A stretch of DNA of 64,000 nt from Schaalia odontolytica (GCF_009730335.1 NZ_CP046315.1:1054001-1118000); one strand, 5' to 3'. Numbered from the stretch's first letter, positions 40,699 through 51,029 are shown. Notes: generated by a model from the sequence alone, not told the origin. Numbers and translations are program-made.

Positions 40699-41885
40699 GT
40701 AACGCGCTGTCCCTGCGCCGCGTTCCCCTCCTGACCATCCGCGCGCATCCCGTCCGTTCCCTCATCATCGCTGTGCTTGCACTCGCGCAGGCAGCCTGTG
40801 TGTTCGGCGGATTGATCCTCATGGGTGCGATGCGGGCGGAGCTCACCCTCGCTGAGCGCAGGCTCGGCGCCGACCTCGTCGTGTACCCGACGACCTGCCT
40901 GAACCAGGTGGAGAAGAAGCGCCTCCTCATGCTCGGGACCCCCGTGGGCTGTCACCAGCCGCGCTCGGCCCTGGCGCGCATGTCGTCCAACGAGGACATC
41001 GCCGCGTTGTCCTATCAGCTCTATGTGTCCGAGACGCTTGTCGATGGGTCCACCCGGTGGATCGTCGGTTTCGAACCCGAGACGGATTTCGCGCTCTCGC
41101 CTTGGATTGCCGAGGGGGAAGGGACGTCGCTGCCGCGCGGCTCGGTCCTTGTCGGTAGTGCCGTGCCCGGCGCGGACGGGCAAACCCTCTCCGTCTTCGG
41201 GCGCGAGCGCCCGATCGGCGCTCACCTCCTCACCACCGGCTCGGAGCTCGATGACGCCGTCTTCGTTTCCATGGACACCCTGTCGGACATGATGGCGGAC
41301 GCGCGCGCGGCAGGGGAGGACAACGACGCATCCCTCGACCCGCGTACCGACTACTCTGCCGCGCTCGTGCGCGCCTCGGACAGCGACGCCATCGAGAGCG
41401 TTACCAATTGGATCAACCTCTACGTGCGCAAGGTCAGTGCGGTGCGTGCCGCCGATGCGCTCGTCGGCGCCGCGTCGGGCATTCGCGCACACCGCGGGGT
41501 CGCAATCGGGGTCCTGGGAGCGACCTGGCTCGTTCTACTGGGCGCCCTCGTCATCGTGCAGGTGAGCCTCATGAACGAACGGATGCAGGAATTGGCCGTG
41601 TGGCGCTCGATTGGGGCATCGCGCTCCATCATGAGCCGTGTCATGCTGAGCGAATCAGCGTTGCTTCACGTGGCCGGAGCACTCGCGGGAGTATGCCTCG
41701 CAGCCCTCACCGTGCCATTCGTGGGGGACGGGAGCCTCGTCGAGACCCTCGCTTCCCCCGCGACGTCACTGCCCCTCGCGGGCCTGTCAATAGTCGCCGT
41801 CACCTGTGTCGGCGTCGCCGGAACGCGTCTCGCGCTCGCTCGGGTCAGCCGTGCGGCCACTGGGAATAAATCTGTCCTGGTATAG
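40695..41885 (+). CDS. FtsX/MacB-like ABC permease, first
   Basis: Membrane subunit of 396 residues with the MacB/FtsX layout: one helix near the N-terminus, a large external domain, and three helices at the C-terminus (HRGVAIGVLGATWLVLLGAL onward). The external domain contains two cysteines 22 residues apart (PTTCLNQ and PVGCHQ) and the segment RWIVGFEPETDFALSPWI, which is paralogous to the next permease. The ATG overlaps the DUF6273 stop. Members of this permease type with paired Cys occur in P19/FTR1 iron loci of Campylobacter and relatives; similarity here is by eye only. Confidence 0.85.
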   Translation: MSNALSLRRVPLLTIRAHPVRSLIIAVLALAQAACVFGGLILMGAMRAELTLAERRLGADLVVYPTTCLNQVEKKRLLMLGTPVGCHQPRSALARMSSNEDIAALSYQLYVSETLVDGSTRWIVGFEPETDFALSPWIAEGEGTSLPRGSVLVGSAVPGADGQTLSVFGRERPIGAHLLTTGSELDDAVFVSMDTLSDMMADARAAGEDNDASLDPRTDYSAALVRASDSDAIESVTNWINLYVRKVSAVRAADALVGAASGIRAHRGVAIGVLGATWLVLLGALVIVQVSLMNERMQELAVWRSIGASRSIMSRVMLSESALLHVAGALAGVCLAALTVPFVGDGSLVETLASPATSLPLAGLSIVAVTCVGVAGTRLALARVSRAATGNKSVLV

Positions 41886-41912
41886 GGACAACGGTCAAGG
41901 AGGAATGACGTA

Positions 41913-43121
41913 ATGCTGTCGCTGTCGCGACTTCCGTGGATGAACCTACGCGGCTACCCCGTGCGGACGGGGACCCTGGTCTTCTTCTCCATGCTCATGA
42001 CGATGACGATCTTCGGCGGAACGCTGGTCGTCCAAGGCATCGAACACGGCCTGCGCACGACCCAGTCGCGCCTTGGAGCCGACATTATGGTGACGCCCGA
42101 CGAGGCCGACACCGACTTCGACGCGCAGACCTTCCTCGTGAACGCCGAACCGTCGTACTTCTACATGGACGCGTCCACGCGCGAGGCAGTCGCAGCCGTC
42201 GACGGCGTCGAGGCCGCCTCCTCCCAGCTCTTCCTCGCTTCGGCGAGGGCGAGCTGCTGCTCGGGGCGCTATCAGGTGATTGCCTACGACCCGGCCACCG
42301 ACTTCACGATCCAGCCGTGGATGAACGACGCCGTCGGGCAGACGCAGCTGGGGGAGAATGAGGTGATCGTCGGCGCCAACGTCCTCGCCAACGACCCGGA
42401 AAACTTCCAGCTCTTCGACAACACCCTGCGGGTCGTCGGCCAATTCGACCCGACCGGATCGACCCTCGACAATGCGGTCTACATGAACTTTGAAACCGCG
42501 AAGAAGGTCATCGACTCCTCGCTGCGCAAGGGACTCAACAAGTACTCGACGCTCGAAACCGACCGCATCATCTCCTCGGTCATGGTCAAGGTGGCACCCG
42601 GATACGACGCCGAGGCCGTGGCCGCGCAGATCCGCGAGCAGGTCTCCGGCGTGTCGGTCGCCACCTCGACGAAGCTGGTCAGCGGTATCGCCCAGTCCTT
42701 GGATGCGACGTCGCGCACGGTTACCACCCTCATCGCCGTCGCGTGGGGAGCCGGCCTGCTCATGATCACCCTCATGTTCGTCCTGATGATTGTCGAGCGC
42801 AGGAGAGAATTCGCAACCCTCATCGCCGCCGGAGCGCACCGTCGGCTGATCTCGCGCATCATCATCCGCGAGGCCCTCGCGGTCAACGCGCTCGGAGGCG
42901 TCGGCGGCATCGTCGTCTCCGGTGTCCTCCTCGTGTCCTTCTCCGGCCTCGTACGCCAAAGCCTGGGAGGGGGATTCCTCGTCCCGTCGCTGCCCACGCT
43001 GGCGCTGCTCGCGCTGGGAGCGCTCGCGTCGGTGGGCCTCGTTGCCCTCGTCTCCTCGTGGATAGCGCTACGGTACGTGACGACAATGGACGCCAGCCTG
43101 GCCCTCAAGGAAGGGGAATGA
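41913..43121 (+). CDS. FtsX/MacB-like ABC permease, second
   Basis: Paralogue of the preceding permease, 402 residues, same topology. The external domain has the adjacent cysteine pair ASCCSGRYQVIAYDPATDF, aligned with the Cys-less RWIVGFEPETDF region of the first permease. The two would form a heterodimer. AAGGAGG is eight bases before the ATG at 41913. The stop precedes the ATPase start by one base. Confidence 0.87.
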   Translation: MLSLSRLPWMNLRGYPVRTGTLVFFSMLMTMTIFGGTLVVQGIEHGLRTTQSRLGADIMVTPDEADTDFDAQTFLVNAEPSYFYMDASTREAVAAVDGVEAASSQLFLASARASCCSGRYQVIAYDPATDFTIQPWMNDAVGQTQLGENEVIVGANVLANDPENFQLFDNTLRVVGQFDPTGSTLDNAVYMNFETAKKVIDSSLRKGLNKYSTLETDRIISSVMVKVAPGYDAEAVAAQIREQVSGVSVATSTKLVSGIAQSLDATSRTVTTLIAVAWGAGLLMITLMFVLMIVERRREFATLIAAGAHRRLISRIIIREALAVNALGGVGGIVVSGVLLVSFSGLVRQSLGGGFLVPSLPTLALLALGALASVGLVALVSSWIALRYVTTMDASLALKEGE

Positions 43122-43122
43122 C

Positions 43123-43800
43123 ATGATCATCGAGGCAACGGGACTCACGAAAGAATTCGCCCGAGCCCGCGGGGGAAAGCGCCTCTTCACGGCCGTCCAC
43201 CCGCTGGATATCGGCCTGGAGGAGCGCCAACTGACCGTCGTCTCCGGGCACTCCGGCAGCGGTAAGAGCACCCTGGCGAACATGCTCGCCGGCATCCTCA
43301 CGCCGACCGCAGGACACGTACGACTGGACGGCACGGACCTGTACTCGCTGCGCGACGAGGAGCTCTCGCGCCTGCGCAACGAGCGCATCGGCCTCGTCCC
43401 CCAGGGGCACACGGCCCTGCGAGCCCTGACGGTCCTCGACAACGTCTTGCTCCCCTCGATCCTCTACACCAAGGACGAGGCGCCCGCGGATCGTGCCCGC
43501 GAGCTGCTGGTCGCCGTGGGCTTGGGCGACCTCACCGATGCTGCGCCCACCGAGCTGTCGGGCGGTGAGCTGCGGCGCATGGCGATCGCGCGCGCCCTCC
43601 TCATGGACCCCGCCATCGTCGTCGCAGACGAGCCGACCGCAGGCCTCGATAGTGCGAACGCGACCGCCGTCCTTACTCTCCTGCGCGACGCCGCCGATCG
43701 TGGAACGGCCGTCCTCGTTGTTTCCCACGAGGCCGAGGCGCAGCGCTTCGCGGACCGCAGCTACGTCATGGAGGACGGCCATCTGCGCGCGAGCGAGTAG
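43123..43800 (+). CDS. ABC transporter ATP-binding protein (MacB/LolD type)
   Basis: ATPase of 225 residues that powers the two FtsX-like permeases. It has Walker A GHSGSGKST, signature LSGGELRRMAIARAL, Walker B VVADEPTAGLD and switch His in VVSHEAEA. Immediately downstream of the second permease. No periplasmic binding protein or FTR1/P19 gene is in the operon. Confidence 0.92.
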   Translation: MIIEATGLTKEFARARGGKRLFTAVHPLDIGLEERQLTVVSGHSGSGKSTLANMLAGILTPTAGHVRLDGTDLYSLRDEELSRLRNERIGLVPQGHTALRALTVLDNVLLPSILYTKDEAPADRARELLVAVGLGDLTDAAPTELSGGELRRMAIARALLMDPAIVVADEPTAGLDSANATAVLTLLRDAADRGTAVLVVSHEAEAQRFADRSYVMEDGHLRASE

Positions 43801-43897
43801 CTCAGCAGCCTCCGAACGCGTTAAATGTGAGAGGGCCGACCTACCCAACATGTCTCCCGATGCGGGCAAAGCGGTGTCAACGTGGCAGACTGGCATC

Positions 43898-45589
43898 ATG
43901 AAGTCTTTGTACGAGAACCTCAGCGAACCCGCACCCCTGGAAGATGGCGCACTGCGAGTGATCCCGCTGGGAGGTCTCGGCGAGGTCGGCCGCAACATGA
44001 ACGTCCTCGAATACCGGGGCAAGCTCCTGGTCGTGGACTGTGGCGTCCTCTTCCCCGAGGAGACCCAGCCCGGCGTCGACCTGATCCTGCCGGATTTCTC
44101 CTGGATCGAAGATCGCATGGACGACGTCGTCGGCCTTATCCTCACCCACGGCCACGAGGACCACATCGGCGCCGTGCCCTACCTCCTCAAGCTGCGAGGC
44201 GATATTCCGATCTACGGATCCGACCTGACGCTGGCCTTCGTCGCCCCCAAGCTGCGCGAACACCGCCTGCCCGACCCGGGCCTCAACGTCGTCGCCGAGG
44301 GCGATCGCCTCACCGTCGGTCCCTTCGACCTTGAGTTCGTCTCCGTCACCCACTCGATCCCCGACGCGCTCGCGGTCTTCGTGCGCACCGATGCGGGCAA
44401 CGTCCTCATCACGGGTGACTTCAAGATGGATCAGCTGCCGCTGGACCGCCGCCTCACCGACCTGCGCGCCTTCGCCCGCATGGGCGAGGAGGGCGTTGAC
44501 CTGTTCATGGTGGATTCCACGAACGCTCTGGTGCCCGGATTTATCACGCCTGAGCGCGAGATCGGTCCGGTCCTCGATCAGGTGTTTGGCGAGGCCACCG
44601 GCCAGATCGTCGTCGCCTCCTTCGCCTCGCACGTGCACCGCGTCCAGCAGGTCATCAACGCGGCTGCCCATCACGGGCGTCGCGTGGCCTTCGTGGGCCG
44701 CTCGATGGAACGCAACATGCGCATCGCGGAAGAAAAGGGCTACCTGTCGATCCCTGAGGGCATCATCGTGGACCTCAAGGGCATCGGCGAGCTGCCGCCC
44801 TCCCAGCGCGTCTACATGGCGACCGGTTCGCAGGGCGAGCCGATGGCCGCGCTGTCACGCATGTCGGTGGGATCGCACCGCACCGTGACGATCGAGCCGG
44901 GTGACATGGTCGTGCTGGCCTCCTCGCTGATTCCCGGCAACGAGAACTCTGTCTACCGCGTTATCAACGACCTGACTCGCCTGGGCGCGCGCGTCGTGTC
45001 GAAGGAGAACGCGAAGGTGCACGTGTCCGGTCACGCGAGCGCCGGCGAGCTCATCTACTGCTACAACATTGTTCAACCGAAGAACGTCATGCCTATCCAC
45101 GGTGAGGTCCGTCACCTGGTGGGCAACGGTCAGCTGGCCGTTAAGACGGGCATTGACCCGCAGAAAGTGGTCCTGGCCGAGGACGGCGTGACGGTCGACC
45201 TCAAGGACGGCGTTGCGCGCGTGTCGGGCATCGTGCCCTGCGAGTACGTGTATGTGGACGGCCGCTCGATCGGAGAGATCTCCGAGGACGAGCTGGAGAC
45301 CCGCCGCACCCTGGGGTCGGAGGGCTTCATCTCGATCTTCGCGGTCGTCGAGCGCGATTCGGGCATGGTCCTGGCCGGCCCGGAGATTCGCGCGATCGGC
45401 ATGGCCGAGGACGACTCGGTGTTCGAGGAGATCCTCCCTGACGTCACGCAGGCGCTCAAGGACGCGGCTGCTCCCGGCGGGCAGGACCCCTACGTCCTGC
45501 AGCAGGCGATGCGCCGCGTGATCGGACGCTGGGTTGCGCGACGCTTGCGTCGTCGTCCTATGATCGTTCCGGTCGTTACCGAACAGTAG
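43898..45589 (+). CDS. rnj: Ribonuclease J
   Basis: Metallo-beta-lactamase-fold ribonuclease with 5'-3' exo- and endo-activity, central to RNA decay in actinobacteria. The 563-residue product has the zinc motif HGHEDH at residues 84-89, the beta-CASP region (GRSMERNMRIAEEKGYL) and the GHASAGEL C-motif. No SD is seen at the ATG at 43898; TGGCAGACT, an extended -10, ends seven bases before it, suggesting a leaderless start. An in-frame upstream extension overlaps the ATPase gene and is not needed. Confidence 0.95.
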   Translation: MKSLYENLSEPAPLEDGALRVIPLGGLGEVGRNMNVLEYRGKLLVVDCGVLFPEETQPGVDLILPDFSWIEDRMDDVVGLILTHGHEDHIGAVPYLLKLRGDIPIYGSDLTLAFVAPKLREHRLPDPGLNVVAEGDRLTVGPFDLEFVSVTHSIPDALAVFVRTDAGNVLITGDFKMDQLPLDRRLTDLRAFARMGEEGVDLFMVDSTNALVPGFITPEREIGPVLDQVFGEATGQIVVASFASHVHRVQQVINAAAHHGRRVAFVGRSMERNMRIAEEKGYLSIPEGIIVDLKGIGELPPSQRVYMATGSQGEPMAALSRMSVGSHRTVTIEPGDMVVLASSLIPGNENSVYRVINDLTRLGARVVSKENAKVHVSGHASAGELIYCYNIVQPKNVMPIHGEVRHLVGNGQLAVKTGIDPQKVVLAEDGVTVDLKDGVARVSGIVPCEYVYVDGRSIGEISEDELETRRTLGSEGFISIFAVVERDSGMVLAGPEIRAIGMAEDDSVFEEILPDVTQALKDAAAPGGQDPYVLQQAMRRVIGRWVARRLRRRPMIVPVVTEQ

Positions 45590-45658
45590 TCTGGCAGTCT
45601 TCATTGACGAGGCCCTCGCGCGCTGGGCGGTAGCGCGCGCTTGAAGGAAGGAATCTAC

Positions 45659-46606
45659 GTGTCGGGTCGTTTCATTTCGACGCACTCTGTTGCGCTCGTG
45701 TTGCCGATGCACATCGCATACGTGCCCGAGCGTGGCGGATCCGTTCATGCGGATGCCGCCAGCTCGCGCCCGGGCGGTGGCTTCACGACCCTGTGCGCCG
45801 CTGCGGCCATGGGTGTGCCGACGGCAGCTGCGTCGCCGCTTGGCACGGGTCCGAACTCTTTCGCCGTTCGTCAGCAGCTGGTCGAGGCCGGCGTCGAGGT
45901 CCTGACCCCCGAACTGGTGGGTGACATCGGAGTCGTCATTCAGCTCATCGTCGAAGACGGGTCGATGCGTTCGGTCGTGACGGCCGGCGTCGAATCGGAA
46001 CCGTCGCGCGGTGCGCTTGCGAGCATCGAGCTGCGCGAGGGGGACGTGGTCCACGTGGCCGCTTCCGACATGACGAGCGCGCACGCGGCTTCCGAGCTGA
46101 GTGAGTGGGCCGCATCCCTGCCGCCCTTCGTGACACTCGTCGTTTCGGTGTCTCCCGCAGTCGCGCAGGTTCCCGTTGAAGCGTGGGAGGTGATCTTCCC
46201 CCGTGCCGACGTCGTGACAATGAGCAGCTGGGAGGCCGCCACTCTCGCCGGTATTCTCGACGCCAACCGTCACGGCTCCACGATCCGCACCTACATCCGC
46301 CCGGACGTGGCGACGGTTCGGCGCGTGGGGGAGCGGGGGTGCGAGCTGCAGAAGGTCGCGGATGCTCCCGTCATCTCGATTCCCGCGTTCCAGTCGCGTA
46401 TCGCGGACACCGCGGGCGTGGGCGATACCCACATCGGAGAGATGTGTGCGGGCCTGGCCATGGGCTACGACCTGGAGACCGCGTGCCTCATGGCGAACGC
46501 GGGTGCCGCGCTGGCCATCTCCCACGAGTCGGCTCTGCCCGTTCCCACGCGTGATCAGGTTGAAAACGTGCTCGAAACCGGGGTTGTTACGAACATCCTG
46601 CGCTGA
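45659..46606 (+). CDS. PfkB-family carbohydrate kinase
   Basis: Sugar kinase of the ribokinase/PfkB family, 315 residues. The N-terminal GG region is ASSRPGGGFTTLCAAAAMGV. The C-terminal catalytic signature is DTAGVGDTHIGEMCAGLAMG, with GVGD in place of the usual GAGD; the catalytic Asp is kept. The GTG at 45659 follows GAAGGAAGGA. The sugar cannot be told from sequence. Upstream, 45590-45658 contains a GCGCGC-rich inverted repeat that may end the RNase J transcript. Confidence 0.85.
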   Translation: MSGRFISTHSVALVLPMHIAYVPERGGSVHADAASSRPGGGFTTLCAAAAMGVPTAAASPLGTGPNSFAVRQQLVEAGVEVLTPELVGDIGVVIQLIVEDGSMRSVVTAGVESEPSRGALASIELREGDVVHVAASDMTSAHAASELSEWAASLPPFVTLVVSVSPAVAQVPVEAWEVIFPRADVVTMSSWEAATLAGILDANRHGSTIRTYIRPDVATVRRVGERGCELQKVADAPVISIPAFQSRIADTAGVGDTHIGEMCAGLAMGYDLETACLMANAGAALAISHESALPVPTRDQVENVLETGVVTNILR

Positions 46607-46663
46607 TCTCGCGCGGCGCGCCTGGCAGAGTGGGGCCGAGGCGGGCGATATGGTGGAAGGATC

Positions 46664-49519
46664 ATGGCACAATCGTCTCCACGCTCGTCGTCCGGTAAGG
46701 CTCCCGCGCGCCCGCGCGCCAAGGGAGGCTCGAACAAGTCCGCCCAAGCGCCCCAGCCCGAAGCGACGCAGCCAGGTTTCCTGGCACGTTTCTTTTCCGC
46801 GCTCGGCCGCGCCGGTGTCGGTGCCGTGCGCGCATGGAAGGCGACCGATTCGCAGGTTAAGCGTGATGCTGCGGCCTTCGTTGCAGTTGCCGCGGCCATC
46901 GTTATCGCGTTGCGCGAGTGGTTCCAGGTTTCCGGCGAGGCCGGGGATGCGATCCACCACGCCTCCGCCGGCCTGTTTGGCATCTTCTCGGTCGTCCTGC
47001 CCCTCGTCCTGATCGCCCTGGCCGTCGAGCTCGTCTCCGCGCGATCCGGGCGATCCGCGCTGCCCCACCACGTGGCAGGCGGCATCGGCATCACCGCAGC
47101 GCTCACCGGCCTGGTCCACATCTCGCGTGGAAATCCCGCGATGGGCACCGAACCTGGCATTGAGGCGGCCGGTGGCCTGCTCGGCTGGTTCGTCGCACGC
47201 CCCCTCGCCCTGCTGTTGTCCGGCTGGGGTGCGGGTGCCCTCATGATCCTCCTCCTGGCCTACTCGATCCTGCTCGCCACGCGTACGGCCGTCGCTGAGG
47301 TTCCCGCGCGCCTGCGCGACCTCGCCGCCCACCTCAGCGGTGAGCGCCCCGAGGGTGAGGCTGGAACGGCCGATCAGGCGGGCGGAGACCCAGCGAAGGA
47401 AGCGCGCCGCCACGCACGCAAGGGCCTCGCAGCGGGAGACGACGCCTTCCTCGACGAATACGACGGCGACGAGTCCTTCCGCAAGGCGACCGACACGGAA
47501 TCCGTGGGGGACACCCGCCTCCTGGAATCCGGTGCCATCGCGGCCCCCGCACCCACCCCAACTCCCGCGCCCCGGCCTCGTGCCACGACGCCCGACGCGC
47601 CCACCGAGATGCTCACCCAGATGCGTCCCGCCGTGGCCGCCGTGCCCGTCCAGGTGCCCGCGCACGTGCCCGAACCCGAACCGGAGCCCGAGGACGCGCC
47701 GGCGCCCCCGCCGATCACCGACGAGCCCGAGGGGGCATTCCAGCCCAACCTCGACGACTCGATCAGCTACACGCTGCCGTCGGAGGACCTCCTTGTCTCC
47801 GGCCCGCCCCATATGACCCGATCCTCCGTCAACGACCAGGTCGTCGCGGCCCTGGGGCAGGTCTTCGCGGACTTCAACGTCGACGCGCGCGTCACCGGCT
47901 TCTCCCGAGGCCCGACAGTCACCCGCTACGAGGTCGTCCTCGGTGCCGGCGTGAAGGTCGACAAGCTCACCAACCTGTCGAAGAACATCGCTTACGCGGT
48001 GGCCTCCGCCGACGTGCGTATCCTCGCGCCGATCCCCGGCAAGAGCGCGATCGGCATCGAGATCCCCAACGCCGACCGCGAAAACGTGGCCCTCGGCGAC
48101 GTCCTGCGCTCCGCAGCCGCACGCCGCAACCAGCACCCGCTCGTCGTCGGCGTCGGCAAGGACGTCGAAGGCGGCTACGTCGTCACCAACCTGGCCAAGA
48201 CCCCGCACATGCTGGTGGCCGGCCAGACCGGTTCCGGTAAGTCCTCCTTCGTCAACTCCATGATCACGTCGATCATGATGCGTGCGACGCCCCAGCAGGT
48301 GCGCATGATCCTCGTTGACCCCAAGCGCGTGGAACTCACGATCTACGAGGGCATCCCGCACCTCATCTCGCCCATCATCACCGACGCCAAGAAGGCCGCC
48401 GAGGCCCTCGAATGGGTCGTCAAGGAGATGGACGCGCGCTACGACGACCTGTCGGACTACGGCTTCAAGCACATCGACGACTTCAACAAGGCGGTGGCCG
48501 CCGGACAAGTCCAGGCCAAGCCCGGGCTGGAGCGCACGCTGCACCCCTACCCGTACCTGCTCGTGGTCGTCGACGAGCTCGCCGACCTCATGATGGTCGC
48601 CCCGCGCGACGTCGAGGCGTCGATTCAGCGCATCACGCAGCTGGCGCGCGCCGCCGGCATCCACCTGGTGCTGGCCACGCAGCGCCCCTCCGTCGACGTC
48701 GTCACCGGCCTCATCAAGGCCAACATCCCCTCGCGCCTCGCGTTCGCGACCTCCTCGCTGACCGACTCGCGCACGATCCTCGACCAGCCCGGCGCCGAAA
48801 AGCTCATCGGCCAGGGTGACGCGCTCTATTTGCCCGCAGGTGCCTCCAAGCCCATGCGTGTCCAGGGCGCCTGGGTCTCCGAATCCGAGATCCACCAGAT
48901 CGTCTCCCACGTCAAGAGCCAGATGGAGACGCACTACCGCGACGACGTCGTGCCCGAAAAGAAGGAAGCCAAGGTCGCCGAAGACATTGGAGACGATCTC
49001 GAAGACCTGCTGCAGGCCGCCGAGCTTGTCGTCTCCACCCAGCTCGGCTCCACCTCGATGCTCCAGCGCAAGCTGCGCGTCGGCTTCGCCCGCGCCGGTC
49101 GCCTCATGGACCTGCTCGAGTCGCGCGAAATCGTCGGCCCCTCCGAAGGGTCCAAGGCGCGCCAGGTGCTCGTCACCCCCGAGCAGCTGCCCGAGGTTCT
49201 CGCCATGCTGCGCGGAGAGTCCGCCGGCATTGCCGAGCCAGAGCCTGAGCCCGCCCCTGCGCCCGCTCCGGCCGCTCCCGAGGGGGCGCCCAGCCCGGCC
49301 AGCGGCGCCACCGCGGGTGCTGCGGGGGAGGCTCCTGCCTCGTCCCCGGCCGATGCAGCTCCCGCTTCCGGTTACGAAATGGGCACGGCATCTGCCGGCG
49401 ATTCGCGCGGCAGTGGGGTTGACCCGTACTCTGGTCATAACTTTGGTGGGTCCTCTCCCGACTGGGTCGACGAGGAGCCCGAGGATAACGAGGACGCTTG
49501 GCAGCTCACGGGCCGCTGA
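46664..49519 (+). CDS. ftsK: DNA translocase FtsK
   Basis: Septal DNA pump of 951 residues: about four N-terminal membrane helices (residues about 65-215), an Ala/Pro/Glu-rich linker (about 220-375), and the RecA-like motor. The motor has Walker [10 protein letters not shown] at 520-528, Walker [14 protein letters not shown] and [20 protein letters not shown]. The winged-helix gamma domain follows ([20 protein letters not shown]). Unusually, about 100 residues of Ala/Pro/Gly-rich sequence come after the gamma domain, ending [17 protein letters not shown]. The ATG at 46664 follows GGAAGG. Confidence 0.95.
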   Translation: MAQSSPRSSSGKAPARPRAKGGSNKSAQAPQPEATQPGFLARFFSALGRAGVGAVRAWKATDSQVKRDAAAFVAVAAAIVIALREWFQVSGEAGDAIHHASAGLFGIFSVVLPLVLIALAVELVSARSGRSALPHHVAGGIGITAALTGLVHISRGNPAMGTEPGIEAAGGLLGWFVARPLALLLSGWGAGALMILLLAYSILLATRTAVAEVPARLRDLAAHLSGERPEGEAGTADQAGGDPAKEARRHARKGLAAGDDAFLDEYDGDESFRKATDTESVGDTRLLESGAIAAPAPTPTPAPRPRATTPDAPTEMLTQMRPAVAAVPVQVPAHVPEPEPEPEDAPAPPPITDEPEGAFQPNLDDSISYTLPSEDLLVSGPPHMTRSSVNDQVVAALGQVFADFNVDARVTGFSRGPTVTRYEVVLGAGVKVDKLTNLSKNIAYAVASADVRILAPIPGKSAIGIEIPNADRENVALGDVLRSAAARRNQHPLVVGVGKDVEGGYVVTNLAKTPHMLVAGQTGSGKSSFVNSMITSIMMRATPQQVRMILVDPKRVELTIYEGIPHLISPIITDAKKAAEALEWVVKEMDARYDDLSDYGFKHIDDFNKAVAAGQVQAKPGLERTLHPYPYLLVVVDELADLMMVAPRDVEASIQRITQLARAAGIHLVLATQRPSVDVVTGLIKANIPSRLAFATSSLTDSRTILDQPGAEKLIGQGDALYLPAGASKPMRVQGAWVSESEIHQIVSHVKSQMETHYRDDVVPEKKEAKVAEDIGDDLEDLLQAAELVVSTQLGSTSMLQRKLRVGFARAGRLMDLLESREIVGPSEGSKARQVLVTPEQLPEVLAMLRGESAGIAEPEPEPAPAPAPAAPEGAPSPASGATAGAAGEAPASSPADAAPASGYEMGTASAGDSRGSGVDPYSGHNFGGSSPDWVDEEPEDNEDAWQLTGR

Positions 49520-49536
49520 GTGGGAAGGAAACGGTC

Positions 49537-50253
49537 ATGAGCGAGAACGTGTCGCGCGTGCAGCGAGGCAGCAAGGTTCCCGTGGTGAACCTGCCCAACG
49601 CGCTGACCGTTTTACGTCTGGTCCTCGTTCCAGTGTTCGTGGTCCTGGGCCTGCAAAGCGCGTCGTGGACCGCGCTGTGGGCGGCATTCGTCGTCTTCGC
49701 CGTCGCCGCGATTACGGACCGCTTCGACGGGAAACTCGCGCGCTCCTGGGGGCAGATCACCGACTTCGGTCGCATCGCCGACCCTATCGCCGACAAGGCC
49801 CTGACCCTGTGCGGCTTCGCCCTGCTGTCCTACCAGGGGTATCTGCCCTGGTGGGTGACGATCCTCATCGCCGTGCGCGAGCTGGGCATCACCGCGATGC
49901 GTGCTTTTTTCCTGCGCCGAGGCGTCGTCGTGTCGGCGAACCAGGCGGGCAAGCTCAAAACCTTCATGCAGATGGTGGCTCTGGGTACGCTGCTGATCCC
50001 GTGGGCGCACTTCAAGCACATCAACGACGGCAATGAGTGGTGGGTTGTCCTTCTCATTCGCCTCGGGCAGATTTTCGCGGGCGTTGCGCTCGCGCTGACG
50101 CTCTACTCGGGCTTCATGTACGTCATCGACGGCGTGCGCCTCATGCGCGGGGCGAGCGCTGACGAGGCCGTGGGGGACTCGCGCGACAACGATGCTCCGG
50201 AGGAGCCTGCGCCGTCACGCCGGGGCACTGCGGGCCAGCATCTCCAAAGCTGA
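49537..50253 (+). CDS. pgsA: CDP-diacylglycerol-glycerol-3-phosphate 3-phosphatidyltransferase
   Basis: Integral membrane enzyme that makes phosphatidylglycerophosphate. Of 238 residues, the CDP-alcohol phosphotransferase motif is complete: DRFDGKLARSW, then G-x3-D-x3-D in FGRIADPIADK. The last 35 residues are an acidic, low-complexity tail. GAAGGAAACGGTC precedes the ATG at 49537. In many actinobacteria pgsA, cinA and clgR cluster with ftsK and recA as here. Confidence 0.93.
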   Translation: MSENVSRVQRGSKVPVVNLPNALTVLRLVLVPVFVVLGLQSASWTALWAAFVVFAVAAITDRFDGKLARSWGQITDFGRIADPIADKALTLCGFALLSYQGYLPWWVTILIAVRELGITAMRAFFLRRGVVVSANQAGKLKTFMQMVALGTLLIPWAHFKHINDGNEWWVVLLIRLGQIFAGVALALTLYSGFMYVIDGVRLMRGASADEAVGDSRDNDAPEEPAPSRRGTAGQHLQS

Positions 50254-50411
50254 GTGCGGGTGACGCAACCCATATCGACATCGAATCGGCGGTGGAATAA
50301 GCCTCAAAGTGCCCGCGTTGTACGGGTATGAATGCAACGCGAGGAATGAAAGCGGAACGTCACAGCGTTTCGATGTGCGAACTTACAATGCGTCCCTCGA
50401 AACAGAACGGC

Positions 50412-50424
50412 TACAGTAACAGTA
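50412..50424 (+). promoter_or_regulatory. -10 element of a probable leaderless clgR transcript
   Basis: TACAGT (50412-50417) ends six bases before the ATG at 50424 and no SD is present. Upstream, GTGCGAAC (near 50376, GTTCGCAC on the other strand) resembles a ClgR half-site and could serve autoregulation. Confidence 0.4.
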
Positions 50425-50738
50425 TGGAAAAGACACTGAGCGAAACTCCGCTGCTGCGCAGCGAACTGGGCGATGTCCTGCGCGGCATCCGCCAGCGCCA
50501 GGGTCGAACCCTGCGCGAAGTCTCTTCGGAGGCCCAGGTCTCCCTCGGCTACCTGTCCGAGGTTGAGCGCGGCCAGAAGGAGGCCTCGTCGGAGCTGCTC
50601 GAGGCGATCACCTCGGCTCTGCGCGTGCCGCTGTGGTTCGTGCTTCGCGAGGTTTCCGAGCGCATGGCGATCATCGATGGTGCGGTCATTCCTGACGCGG
50701 TGCCCGACGATATCGTGCCCGTCACGCTGATTTCCTGA
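50424..50738 (+). CDS. clgR: ClgR-like XRE-family regulator
   Basis: A 104-residue DNA-binding protein with one HTH domain ([21 protein letters not shown], helix-turn-helix at about residues 25-50). The [11 protein letters not shown] segment follows. It matches in size and position the ClgR activator of Clp proteases and recA-region genes in actinobacteria. The ATG at 50424 is preferred; an in-frame ATG 32 codons upstream adds non-conserved sequence. It is followed after three bases by the DUF3046 gene. Confidence 0.85.
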   Translation: MEKTLSETPLLRSELGDVLRGIRQRQGRTLREVSSEAQVSLGYLSEVERGQKEASSELLEAITSALRVPLWFVLREVSERMAIIDGAVIPDAVPDDIVPVTLIS

Positions 50739-50741
50739 CGC

Positions 50742-50966
50742 GTGAAGCACTCTGAGTTTTACGAGGCGGTCGAGGCGACCTTCGGGTCGGCCCTCGGCCG
50801 CTCGTATGTCTCCGACCTCTATCTCGCCTCGCTGGGGGCGACCGCGCTCGATGCGCTGTCCGCCGGCGCGAATCCGGACGCGGTCTGGGCGACGCTGTGC
50901 GAGGAAACCGGGCGCGAGGATGCGCGCTGGATTCATCGCGTGGATCCGCGTGAGCGGGGGCGCTGA
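50742..50966 (+). CDS. DUF3046 protein
   Basis: A 74-residue protein of the family usually found just upstream of recA in actinobacteria. It has the family pattern: EFYEAVEATFGSALGRSYVS, LGATALDALSAG and the end VDPRERGR. The GTG at 50742 has no SD, and the gene begins three bases after the clgR stop, so it is read by coupling. Function unknown. Confidence 0.85.
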   Translation: MKHSEFYEAVEATFGSALGRSYVSDLYLASLGATALDALSAGANPDAVWATLCEETGREDARWIHRVDPRERGR

Positions 50967-51029
50967 CCGACCCGGCTTGTCGGTGTGATCGATGTTCGTC
51001 TGATCGGTAGGCGGCGTGTCGATCGACGG

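Noticed and set aside
44855-49438. A 1527-codon open frame antisense to rnj, the PfkB gene and ftsK
   Set aside because: It is a by-product of strong GC bias across three confident genes; the translation shows only Arg/Gly/Asp/His-rich composition.
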